Source: Planctomycetaceae bacterium
GTDB lineage: Bacteria > Planctomycetota > Planctomycetia > Planctomycetales > Planctomycetaceae
Length of the DNA: 64,000 bases
NCBI GenBank assembly: GCA_020638955.1
Contig: JACKHO010000001.1
Span: 806,001-870,000, forward strand
Reading direction: 5' to 3'
Numbering within the stretch: position 1 is the stretch's first letter; each line of letters begins with the position of its first letter. This document shows positions 48,157-55,942 of the stretch, piece after piece. The notes below the pieces were generated by a model, which did not search any database, was not told the DNA's origin, and saw only the letters and a list, made by a program, of their open reading frames with translations. The translations under genes and the position numbers were made by a program.

Positions 48157-49353
48157 TCAAACTGCTCTGCCAAGGTAGAACACGTAGCCATAGCTGTCAC
48201 CGTGTTTCTTCCACAGATCGACTTCCGTTTGCAGCATGCCCAGTGTCGCAAGGGCGACATCATTCCCGGCGTGCTTCTCTCCAAAGTTGATAATCCGTTG
48301 TTCCACCGGCCCGTAGAAGTTCTGCCAGTCTTCGATTGGTAGGGTGAAGTGGTCGATGATCTCGAATCCTGCCGATCGCATCTTCTCGAAATTCGTATCG
48401 ACATTGGAAATCGCGGGATACTCCGCGTCCCAGAACTCGACTGCCGGTTGCGGGGGATGATCGGTCAGCCAGGTGAGCTCGGTCACCGCGATCAACCCAC
48501 CAGGACGCAGCAGCCGACGCCAGCGTTTCAGTCCAGATTCAAAGCCGATGTTGTAGATCGCTCCTTCGGACCAGATCAGATCGACCGAACCATCCGGGAT
48601 CGGCGGATCAGCCATATCCGCGAGGAGGGTGTCGATGCGTTTTTCCAAGCCTGCTAGGCGGGCATGTTCATTGACTTCGACCAGGAACGGCGCGTGAATG
48701 TCGCTTGCAGTGATGTGGCAGTCGATCGCTTTGGCAATCGCGATTGACGCAGCGCCAGCCCCGCAGCCGAAATCAACGATACGGGGGCTCGGTGGCAACT
48801 CTCCCAGGATTGACAGAGCTTTCAGCGTGCTGGCTTCGCTGCCCGGACCTTTCAGTGCCAAGCCTTCGTAGAATGAGAACATCAAGGCCATCTGGTAGTA
48901 AGTCTCGCACGCTTCGAGCATCTTCGCCAACGGCTCGGGATCGGCGAGGCGATGGTCATTGCCCACTTCCATCAGCGTCGGTGCTGGCACTCCGCTGTTC
49001 GTGACGAGTTCCTCGCTGTACTCAAACGGGACAACATCGTCCTTCCGGGAATGCAGGATGGTCGAGTTTGGTTTGAGCTTCGTGATCGTTCCCCACTTCT
49101 TCCATGCCGGACACAACAGGACCAGTGGCGTGTCGTGCGAGTCAATGTTCATCGCCACCGCGCCGCCACGAGAGCTACCGACAACTACGTCCGGCTGATG
49201 CTGATCGTACTCAGCTTGTGCCGTCATGACTGCTGCGTCGAAGTCATCATCGTCGAGGGCCGGGTTGATCACGGTGTGTCCGTGATCTTTGAGAAACGTC
49301 GGCTTGACTCCGCCGGGGATGGATTGCCATCCGTGCAGGAACAGGATTTTCAT
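48157..49353 (-). CDS. Alpha/beta hydrolase-SAM methyltransferase fusion
   Basis: About 398 residues. The first 170 are a small serine-hydrolase domain like RBBP9/YqiA: MKILFLHGWQS, GSSRGG with Ser61 as nucleophile, HSRKDDVVPF, and NDHRLADPE with the His. From about 195 a class I methyltransferase begins: RIVDFGCGAGAASIAIA, ITASDIHAPF, LIWSEGAIYNIGF and VTELTWLT. Fused hydrolase and methyltransferase domains are unusual; they may act on the same small ester or acid. The start at 49353 gives the clean hydrolase N-terminus. It is 19 bp downstream of the heparinase-like gene and probably cotranscribed. Confidence 0.75.
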   Translation of the reverse strand: MKILFLHGWQSIPGGVKPTFLKDHGHTVINPALDDDDFDAAVMTAQAEYDQHQPDVVVGSSRGGAVAMNIDSHDTPLVLLCPAWKKWGTITKLKPNSTILHSRKDDVVPFEYSEELVTNSGVPAPTLMEVGNDHRLADPEPLAKMLEACETYYQMALMFSFYEGLALKGPGSEASTLKALSILGELPPSPRIVDFGCGAGAASIAIAKAIDCHITASDIHAPFLVEVNEHARLAGLEKRIDTLLADMADPPIPDGSVDLIWSEGAIYNIGFESGLKRWRRLLRPGGLIAVTELTWLTDHPPQPAVEFWDAEYPAISNVDTNFEKMRSAGFEIIDHFTLPIEDWQNFYGPVEQRIINFGEKHAGNDVALATLGMLQTEVDLWKKHGDSYGYVFYLGRAV

Positions 49354-49372
49354 TGTTGGTTCATTCGTCTGA

Positions 49373-52177
49373 TTATTTCTCGGGGGCAATAAATCGCGAG
49401 GTTGCTGTGCTGTCCGCATCAAAGGAAACGACACCGACATCGCCCTGGAGTTCGGTTCCCGCGAAGGAGATCGTCTCGCGTTGTTTTATGGGGCGGCGAT
49501 AGACCAGGTCACTGCTGCCATCGGGGTGAATGCAGCGAAAGATCAAAGCGTTGGTGTCCGCCTGCTGGAGTTCGATGCGATCGACGCACCACTTTTGATC
49601 AGGACCGGCTGGAACGAGGACCCACGCCCGTGTCGTGGTTCCGGTTGCCTTCCATTGGAACGTCGGGGTCCACATCGGGGCATGGTTCTCGCCGACGACA
49701 TGCCAGCCCTGAATGTGTGGCTCCGTCTGTCCATGAATCAGCTCGACATCGAGTCCATCCGTGACAGCAGGCATGATGCGGAGGGCCGCGCCCGCATCCC
49801 AGCAGTGGACGGTTTTCGATTTGTCATCGACAACGCCCGCATGATTGCGACGGCTGTGGAACAGAGCCTCATACTGATGCTCCTGATCATCGGCCGGTTC
49901 GATGGTATCGAACACAACCCAGTAAGATGTTTCAGGGGGATTGGTGCCTTTGATGAACAGGATCTGCCGCGTCTGCTTGCCTTCGACATGTTTTCCGGAC
50001 GGAAACCAGCCATGTGTATGGAAGCCTTCGGCGTAGTCGAAACCGTCCGTCGTCACCCAGCGACGTTGTTCGGGAATGTGGCCGTCGATCTCGTATCGCG
50101 GATAGGTCCGGGCCTGTACGCCACCATCCACGAGAATAGTGTTGTAACCGCGAGTTGATCCGGTGTAGGCCGCGAATGGACCACCGGAATACGAACCACG
50201 TCCGCCGCTGGCCAGCAGCTGATGACCGCCGTAATCAACATAGATGTTGAGTTTGTCCTCTTTACCGTGACTCGCACCGACCGGTCCGGCGTCCATGAAC
50301 AGATACCTGTGCTGCGGTCCCCAGCCGGTCCGCATCACGATGTGACCCGCGTTCGGAAAGTAGATCGAGCGATAATCGGGTGGACTGCCTTGTTCGCCTT
50401 TGGTTGCCATCCAGAGGAAATCGTCTCGGTGCGGATAGAGTTTGTGAGCGCGACGCATGTGGTCGTCAATCAGGCCCCAGGTACTGTCATTCAGGTCGAT
50501 CTGCCCCTGGTCAGGTCGAGAGAGTGCAATCGGATGTCGATACGCGAGTTCGAGCACTTCGAGAAACTGCTGCGGGACCTCCCGACCCACGCGACGGTAC
50601 AGGGCGATCATGTTCTCCATCGCCATCAGAGACGCCCAGTTGTAGCCAGTGCTGAGACTGACATGGCTGCCATCTGCGTGAAACTGAACCTTCAGCACTT
50701 CCTGCCAGCGCCGAACCGCTTCCTGCTCCCAACGCTTCGACTCCATCAACTCAGGCAGCATCAACGCCGTCTGCAACAACGCCACGCAGATGTGGGCTCC
50801 CCCATCATCGTGGGCAGCGAAACTGCTCGGGTTCATGATCAGGCGACATTGTCGGATGAAACCGAGTAACATGTGGAAGTGAGCATCGTCCGTGAAATCG
50901 GCCGACTTGCGGAACTCATCGTAGGCGGGCCACCAGGTCATCTCGCAGCGACGCCCGATGTTGCTGGTGTTCAGGTATCCTAACTCGAACGTCGTCCCGT
51001 CCATCCAGTTCAACTTCCCGATGTCAGGATTGCGGGGATGCAGAAACGGCTCGCGAGCCACCCAGTCCTGAACTTCGCGCGAGAAGCGATCGACGTAGCG
51101 TTTGTCATGGGTTTCTGAGTACACCTTCGCCAGCGAGACCCAATGAAAGTGTCGCGTCAGGTGCCCGCTGCACAAATCCCAGCGGATGGTGCCGTCGTCG
51201 TCCACAAACTGCTGTGTCTGACCCGCACCATCGACATAAGTTTTTGAGAAGGTGTGAAATGGTCCCAGCGTGCCGTAACGATCTTCGAGAACCGCATCAG
51301 CGACTTCAAGATAGTTGGTGCCGCAATACTCAGGCTTGAAGCCTGGTCCGATTGGAGTTTTGCGGGACCGCAGATGTTCCAGCAACAACTGCCCCGCCCG
51401 TTGTCGATGGCCACTCTCGATGGCATCTGCGACCTGATTCAACGCGGGATGTGTCAGATCGAGAGCATCCAGCACGATGTCACGTGCGGATGGCTGAGTG
51501 TACGATTCGAGGTCCGTCACATTTGTGACCGACAAGTCGCGGAATGTCGCGGTGTTCTGGCGGGCTTCGTTCCCGCCAGTGACAGCGTAGAACCCGATAT
51601 GTCCCGGCGTCAGCGTCCGTTTGAGGCTGAACTCGTAAATGGGCCGATCAAAGTGTTCAAAATAGAACCGCAATCGACTGCCATCATCTTCGGGTGAACA
51701 CAAGATACGGAGCTTGTAGTCACCCTCGTGCGGAGTAAACTCCCAGGGTTTCTGATACTGGTGATTATCGACCCAGCCGGGCGGTTTTGGTGACGGCTCG
51801 CGACGCGGCTCATTGACGCCGTCAATCCAGATGTCCCAGAACCCGCGATGCTCACCCTCACGAAGTTCAAACTTGACAGACTTGGGTGCTATGAACGGAT
51901 CGGCCTCTGGTGAATCAAGTACGATTGCAAATCCTGCAATGCACTGAAGATCGCCGACTGTCCGCTCTGTTGGATCAATGCGGACGTCCACTACGAAAGA
52001 ATCGAGTTCAGTAAACTTCTCGGGATGGATGTGGCTCGTTTGCCGCGTGTCCGAGGCTGCAACGGTGGTCAACCTCACCCCGGCTTTTCCGTCTTGGTCA
52101 TCCGCACGTGATTCCGGTGCAAGCCACAGAACATTTGACAGAACACCAACAACAACCAGCCCAGAACGAACATTCAC
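49373..52177 (-). CDS. Secreted heparinase II/III-like polysaccharide lyase
   Basis: 934 residues with a signal peptide (ending PESRA). Residues 30-230 form a beta-rich N-terminal domain (FVVDVRIDPTERTVGDLQ, FWDIWIDGVNEP). The (alpha/alpha) toroid follows (RWDLCSGHLTRHFHWVSLAKVY, NTSNIGRRCEMTWWPAY, HADGSHVSLSTGYNW), then the heparinase II/III beta-sandwich with FMDAGPVGASHGKEDKLNIYV, whose Tyr/His pattern is typical. It should cleave uronic-acid polysaccharides outside the cytoplasm. Confidence 0.85.
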   Translation of the reverse strand: MNVRSGLVVVGVLSNVLWLAPESRADDQDGKAGVRLTTVAASDTRQTSHIHPEKFTELDSFVVDVRIDPTERTVGDLQCIAGFAIVLDSPEADPFIAPKSVKFELREGEHRGFWDIWIDGVNEPRREPSPKPPGWVDNHQYQKPWEFTPHEGDYKLRILCSPEDDGSRLRFYFEHFDRPIYEFSLKRTLTPGHIGFYAVTGGNEARQNTATFRDLSVTNVTDLESYTQPSARDIVLDALDLTHPALNQVADAIESGHRQRAGQLLLEHLRSRKTPIGPGFKPEYCGTNYLEVADAVLEDRYGTLGPFHTFSKTYVDGAGQTQQFVDDDGTIRWDLCSGHLTRHFHWVSLAKVYSETHDKRYVDRFSREVQDWVAREPFLHPRNPDIGKLNWMDGTTFELGYLNTSNIGRRCEMTWWPAYDEFRKSADFTDDAHFHMLLGFIRQCRLIMNPSSFAAHDDGGAHICVALLQTALMLPELMESKRWEQEAVRRWQEVLKVQFHADGSHVSLSTGYNWASLMAMENMIALYRRVGREVPQQFLEVLELAYRHPIALSRPDQGQIDLNDSTWGLIDDHMRRAHKLYPHRDDFLWMATKGEQGSPPDYRSIYFPNAGHIVMRTGWGPQHRYLFMDAGPVGASHGKEDKLNIYVDYGGHQLLASGGRGSYSGGPFAAYTGSTRGYNTILVDGGVQARTYPRYEIDGHIPEQRRWVTTDGFDYAEGFHTHGWFPSGKHVEGKQTRQILFIKGTNPPETSYWVVFDTIEPADDQEHQYEALFHSRRNHAGVVDDKSKTVHCWDAGAALRIMPAVTDGLDVELIHGQTEPHIQGWHVVGENHAPMWTPTFQWKATGTTTRAWVLVPAGPDQKWCVDRIELQQADTNALIFRCIHPDGSSDLVYRRPIKQRETISFAGTELQGDVGVVSFDADSTATSRFIAPEK

Positions 52178-52321
52178 GGCAAACAGCTTCCTAAACCATC
52201 ATTTTTCCACGGAGAACCAGACGTCGATATTCTACCGCAGCAGACCCTCAGGCTCCATTTCCCGAGCAATCTCGCCCATTGACATCGCTTGGTAAAACAC
52301 GAAAGGAGAAGCAACTCCAAC

Positions 52322-52993
52322 TCATTCGGGGTAGGGCTCCTCATCAATATCGAACGCGTCGAGTTCTTCATCAGGATCGACCGAAAGATCCATCCATTCC
52401 TCATCCACGTCATCAGCGTACAGATCAAACAAGCGGCGATTGATCGGACGATTTGCGCGGGCTTCCTGCCGTGCTGTGACTTCATCCCACAAGGTCTGCG
52501 ATTCCTCGCCGGACATCGAACCATGTTCAAGCAAATACAATGCGAAAGCCTGAATCATCTCGACGGTGTTGGCATGACTGACGTACACGGCTGCCCGTTC
52601 GATCTGCCTTTCAAGCATATGTTGTCCAAAATCGCCGTCTGACCAAACATAGCTGTGGGATTCGGTGGCAAGTTGCCAGTCGAACGGAAACTGTTGCACG
52701 CGTTCGATCGAACAAGGTTCACCGCGATATTGTAGCTCTGAGGCAGGGCCACAGAGGGCGACCGCAGTCAGGTTGTCCATCATTCGTGTGTGCTCGCTGG
52801 TTCCAGGCGGCAAACGGATTTCACGCGGCTCAACGATCGTCCGTTCATCAATCCATTGTTTTCCCCTGGCTTCCTCGAAGATTGAGTCTGGGAACTCGTC
52901 GAGCGACAGTCGGAAAACAGGAAACTGAAACCCAATCGCTGCGTAGGCGTGACCGGCAACGTGCCAGGCTTGTGCTTCAAGCTGCTGTGACAT
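52322..52993 (-). CDS. Protein with a degenerate M41-like zincin motif
   Basis: About 223 residues. It begins SQQLEAQAWHVAGHAYAAIGF, which resembles the HEAGHAVxA metallopeptidase helix of FtsH-type M41 proteins, but the catalytic Glu is replaced by Val. NLTAVALCGPASELQYRG resembles the region that carries the third metal ligand. An acidic tail ends the protein (DVDEEWMDLSVDPDEELDAFD). It is probably a non-catalytic relative. ATG at 52993 is inside the end of the GIY-YIG gene (17-bp overlap), so both are in one operon. Confidence 0.6.
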   Translation of the reverse strand: MSQQLEAQAWHVAGHAYAAIGFQFPVFRLSLDEFPDSIFEEARGKQWIDERTIVEPREIRLPPGTSEHTRMMDNLTAVALCGPASELQYRGEPCSIERVQQFPFDWQLATESHSYVWSDGDFGQHMLERQIERAAVYVSHANTVEMIQAFALYLLEHGSMSGEESQTLWDEVTARQEARANRPINRRLFDLYADDVDEEWMDLSVDPDEELDAFDIDEEPYPE

Positions 52994-54350
52994 GACTCTG
53001 CTCCTTCCGTAATAAATCGTTTTGGATCTCCCCTTGTTGTTCAATCTGGCGCGCGGCTCGCTGGATTCGCTCCACTTCACATTCGACGGCTTGCATGTCG
53101 TTGTCTGTTGGAAGAAGGCCTCGATGCGTCATCTCCTCGAAGTCCCAAAGGTTCTTGACGATCAACCGTAGTGCTAAACGAGCCATCCCGACCGTTCGGC
53201 CTTGGACATTGCTTGACTTCAGAATCGAGATAACGGTCTCCTTGCCGAGATACCCAGGAACAGCCGTCGAAACATCAACTCGACCATTCAGGCAGTTTTG
53301 GAGACGAGTGGCAGCCAGACGGGAAAGCCGACTCAGCTGCTTGGACTCGGCGAGGAGACTACAATCGCAAGTGACATCAACTCGGTGTTGAAGTTTCTCA
53401 AGGCTGCCCCGTGCCCTTGCGAGACGACTGGGTACCTCGCCGAATTTCACCGTATCGAAAACCGTATCGTCGGATTGTGGGGCAATGGATCGGAACCGCC
53501 CCTCGATGACACCATTGATGCGGTGACGTTGACGCACATCCGAGGTTCGGCTGAGGGACAAGATCGCCTCACGTGACTGAGGTGTGACCGGATCGAAAAG
53601 TACAGGCAGGACTGACTCACCACAGCTCTCGATCAGTGTTTCGACAGCAGTTGCGAACTGAATCGCCCGCTTGATTTTCGGAAATGTGGTCTTCGTTTGC
53701 TTTACAATCTGTTCAGCGAGTCGTCGCGCCAGGCAGTTCTTTGCAAGGCTGCACCATTCGCTGAGTGGAGATTTACTCTCCGCAGCGACGCGGCGACGGA
53801 CTTCGAGAAAGCGTCTCCCGTCAAAGTATTCACGCTGAAGTCCACATGCCGCCTTCTTCGTTCGACGTGGTTCTTTGATGAACTCCACAAAGACTTCGAT
53901 AGAACAAATCCGAGTTGCGAGTGCCTTGCGAAAGACTGCCGTTGATGGACGTTCAGGAACGTGAAAGAAGTGGGACGGGCATTTCGCCCGGCAGTCACTG
54001 GCTCCGAACTTCGCCGCGGGAACGGATGCGCCGGGCAGTTCAATCAAAGCCTTGGCCCACTGATGCTCGACGTCCGAGTCCGCATTTTCGGAGTACCAGA
54101 TTTCGCAGAGCAGAGCACGCTCGCGAAAATAATCGACATTCCAGTGCATCCGCTTGCCGTCAACAAGTTGGCGTTTGTGGCGGGCCAGACGACGGTCGAG
54201 TCCACCTGGACCGCAAGCACTGCCGACATACAAATACCAACCCGGCAGAAACTTGTGCTGTGCTCCCTTTCGATCGAAGGTGATGGCGGTTTTCCGAGAC
54301 AAGTAGAAGACCAGGACATAGACCCCTGGAGATTTGGGAATAGAGTGCAT
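52977..54350 (-). CDS. GIY-YIG (DUF123-like) protein with long C-terminal extension
   Basis: 457 residues. The N-terminal about 130 match Uri/DUF123-type GIY-YIG nucleases: SPGVYVLVFYL, PGWYLYVGSACGPGGLDRRLARH (GIY and the catalytic Arg), MHWNVDYFRE and a Glu near 95. DUF123 proteins are usually only this domain. Here about 300 extra residues follow: helical and Arg/Lys-rich, with RRRVAAES and TRLQNCLNG. That part is not recognised. ATG at 54350 starts exactly at the domain; an upstream frame to 54482 adds 44 low-quality residues. It overlaps the zincin-like gene. Confidence 0.65.
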   Translation of the reverse strand: MHSIPKSPGVYVLVFYLSRKTAITFDRKGAQHKFLPGWYLYVGSACGPGGLDRRLARHKRQLVDGKRMHWNVDYFRERALLCEIWYSENADSDVEHQWAKALIELPGASVPAAKFGASDCRAKCPSHFFHVPERPSTAVFRKALATRICSIEVFVEFIKEPRRTKKAACGLQREYFDGRRFLEVRRRVAAESKSPLSEWCSLAKNCLARRLAEQIVKQTKTTFPKIKRAIQFATAVETLIESCGESVLPVLFDPVTPQSREAILSLSRTSDVRQRHRINGVIEGRFRSIAPQSDDTVFDTVKFGEVPSRLARARGSLEKLQHRVDVTCDCSLLAESKQLSRLSRLAATRLQNCLNGRVDVSTAVPGYLGKETVISILKSSNVQGRTVGMARLALRLIVKNLWDFEEMTHRGLLPTDNDMQAVECEVERIQRAARQIEQQGEIQNDLLRKEQSHVTAA

Positions 54351-54491
54351 AGGGCTCCCCGTATCGACCGACCGAATCGTCTTGAATCGGCCGGTCGTGA
54401 AAAGGTGGGCACGCCCTCTTGGTAAGCCAGTGATGAATGTGACTCGATCGGCTCCAAAAACAGTGGAGCGAACCGAAGACAAAATACGGCG

Positions 54492-54938
54492 TTAGTCTTC
54501 CACGGCCTCAAACAGCTCCAATGCGCCTAGAACAAATCCTTTGAGCCAATGGCCGGACGGACTGTTCTCAATGTCGAGTGATTTCCAGAAATCCCAGGCT
54601 TCCTGCCGGTCGACTTTTGCCTCATGTCCTTGAAGGATCGCTGACCCCACGAGCCCCGAAACCTGGTAACAGCAGTCGTCACATTCCTCGAAGTATTCGT
54701 CGAAACCGCCTCCCGCTTCGTCATCGAGCGATTCACGCAGCAGTTGAAGATTTCTCAATTCAACGTAATGAGCGTTCTTTGCTGCCCATCTTACGCCCGC
54801 ATCGAAACCGGCTTCGTTCTGCTCCCTTTCCTGTTCCGTTTCCCATTCCTCACGTGACGCTTGAAGTCGGGTGCTCGCTTCGGCGACAACTTGTTCGGAA
54901 ACGATCGTTGCGATTGAACGTGCATTTGTGCTTTTCAT
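54492..54938 (-). CDS. Small hypothetical acidic protein
   Basis: 148 residues, soluble, with a predicted helical segment (STRLQASREEWETEQEREQNEAG) and an acidic middle containing FDEYFEECDDCCYQ, with CDDCC. No family was recognised. ATG at 54938 follows AGGAAAAG. It is in the same orientation as the GIY-YIG gene (141 bp upstream of it) and may be co-regulated. Confidence 0.55.
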   Translation of the reverse strand: MKSTNARSIATIVSEQVVAEASTRLQASREEWETEQEREQNEAGFDAGVRWAAKNAHYVELRNLQLLRESLDDEAGGGFDEYFEECDDCCYQVSGLVGSAILQGHEAKVDRQEAWDFWKSLDIENSPSGHWLKGFVLGALELFEAVED

Positions 54939-54986
54939 TGTCTTTTCCTGTTGAATGTGATCTTGCAAGAATTGGTCTGGAGTAGA

Positions 54987-55019
54987 GGTGACAGCCCGGA
55001 GTTGAACCGGGCCGTCACC
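54987..55019 (-). repeat. Strong hairpin ahead of the 54938 gene
   Basis: The arms 54987-54999 and 55007-55019 pair at 12 of 13 positions with a 7-base loop. It lies 49 bp upstream of the ATG at 54938 and 47 bp downstream of the neighbouring gene's stop. No T-run follows, so it may be a leader structure rather than a terminator. Confidence 0.6.
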
Positions 55020-55065
55020 AGACGACACCCATGGGCATCTCACCAAAAGTTTTTTTTGCGTGCCA

Positions 55066-55407
55066 TCAGGAATGACATGGGGATAAAACGAAAGTATTGC
55101 CGCTTTCGACAAGTGTCGATTTGAGTTCCCTAGCTAATTCGCAATCAGCAGGCATCGCAAGCCCGAAGTATTCGGCATTAGTAGCAACCGGCAATCCGCT
55201 GCGAAGCATGAAGTCGCGATTTCCGACATAGTATAAAAGTGATTGCTTACCGGAGTCGTCGGTAAAAATCACATGCGGCTCCTTCCGCAGTGACATTTGC
55301 AGCTGAATTGCTCGTACAATTCCGCAACCGTTCTCGTCAAGAACTTCCAGTGCGTATTGTGACTCAACTTCAAAGTGACATACCAAAGCAATTTGCGGGC
55401 TTTTCAT
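55066..55407 (-). CDS. Small hypothetical protein
   Basis: About 113 residues beginning KSPQIALVCHFEVESQYALEV, then RKEPHVIFTDDSGKQSLLYYVGNRDFMLRSGLPVATNAEYFGL. It looks like a single alpha/beta domain. ATG at 55407 is preferred to TTG at 55422. No family was recognised. It is the first gene of the minus-strand group 52322-55407. Confidence 0.5.
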   Translation of the reverse strand: MKSPQIALVCHFEVESQYALEVLDENGCGIVRAIQLQMSLRKEPHVIFTDDSGKQSLLYYVGNRDFMLRSGLPVATNAEYFGLAMPADCELARELKSTLVESGNTFVLSPCHS

Positions 55408-55738
55408 TTTTCGGACCTTCAATTTATGTAATAACAGAAAAGAAGGTAGAGAGGTCCCATCAAGAAGATGTAGACATCAGCTGATTGAGCAAATACAAGA
55501 CACCTCGGAAACAATTCACGTGGCGGCGTCTTCAAGCATCAGCGTGGGTGGAGTAAGGCTCAACCGGTTGGGAGCCGAAAAGGACGCGGGTTTGGTGCGT
55601 CAAGGGTAGAGGGAGGAAGTTGTTTCCTCGAAGCAGCGTTCAGCTGCGAGTCGAAGCATGTGGTGCTGACTACCGTTTTTTCTATCGGCTATTCGCGACA
55701 AAAGCAAGACACTTGTAGCTAGACCACAACAAATAGTG
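55408..55738. other. Gap upstream of the 55407 gene
   Basis: About 330 bp with no supported gene. It should contain the promoter for the minus-strand group 52322-55407. No repeat or RNA was recognised. Confidence 0.35.
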
Positions 55739-55778
55739 AAAAAACATTGCGCCCCACCGAGCAGCCTTCTGTGGGGCG
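55739..55778 (-). terminator. Intrinsic terminator after the Ubl/ACAD gene group
   Basis: On the minus strand, CGCCCCAC and GTGGGGCG pair around a 13-base loop, followed within four bases by TTTTTT. It stands 165 bp after the stop of the peptidase-ACAD fusion, placing that gene at the end of a transcript. Confidence 0.7.
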
Positions 55779-55942
55779 TCCCACACGCCTGATCTACTCT
55801 GTGTGAGCGGGCAGAACCAGCTTTTGGGCGAGCTAGGATGTCAGGCCATGTTCAACCGCCAGATCGCAAAGTTCAATACACTGGCGAAGCATACCCATGC
55901 CAAGTACGGCCTGCCTTGCAGCAATTCGGAACCGCGAAATGG

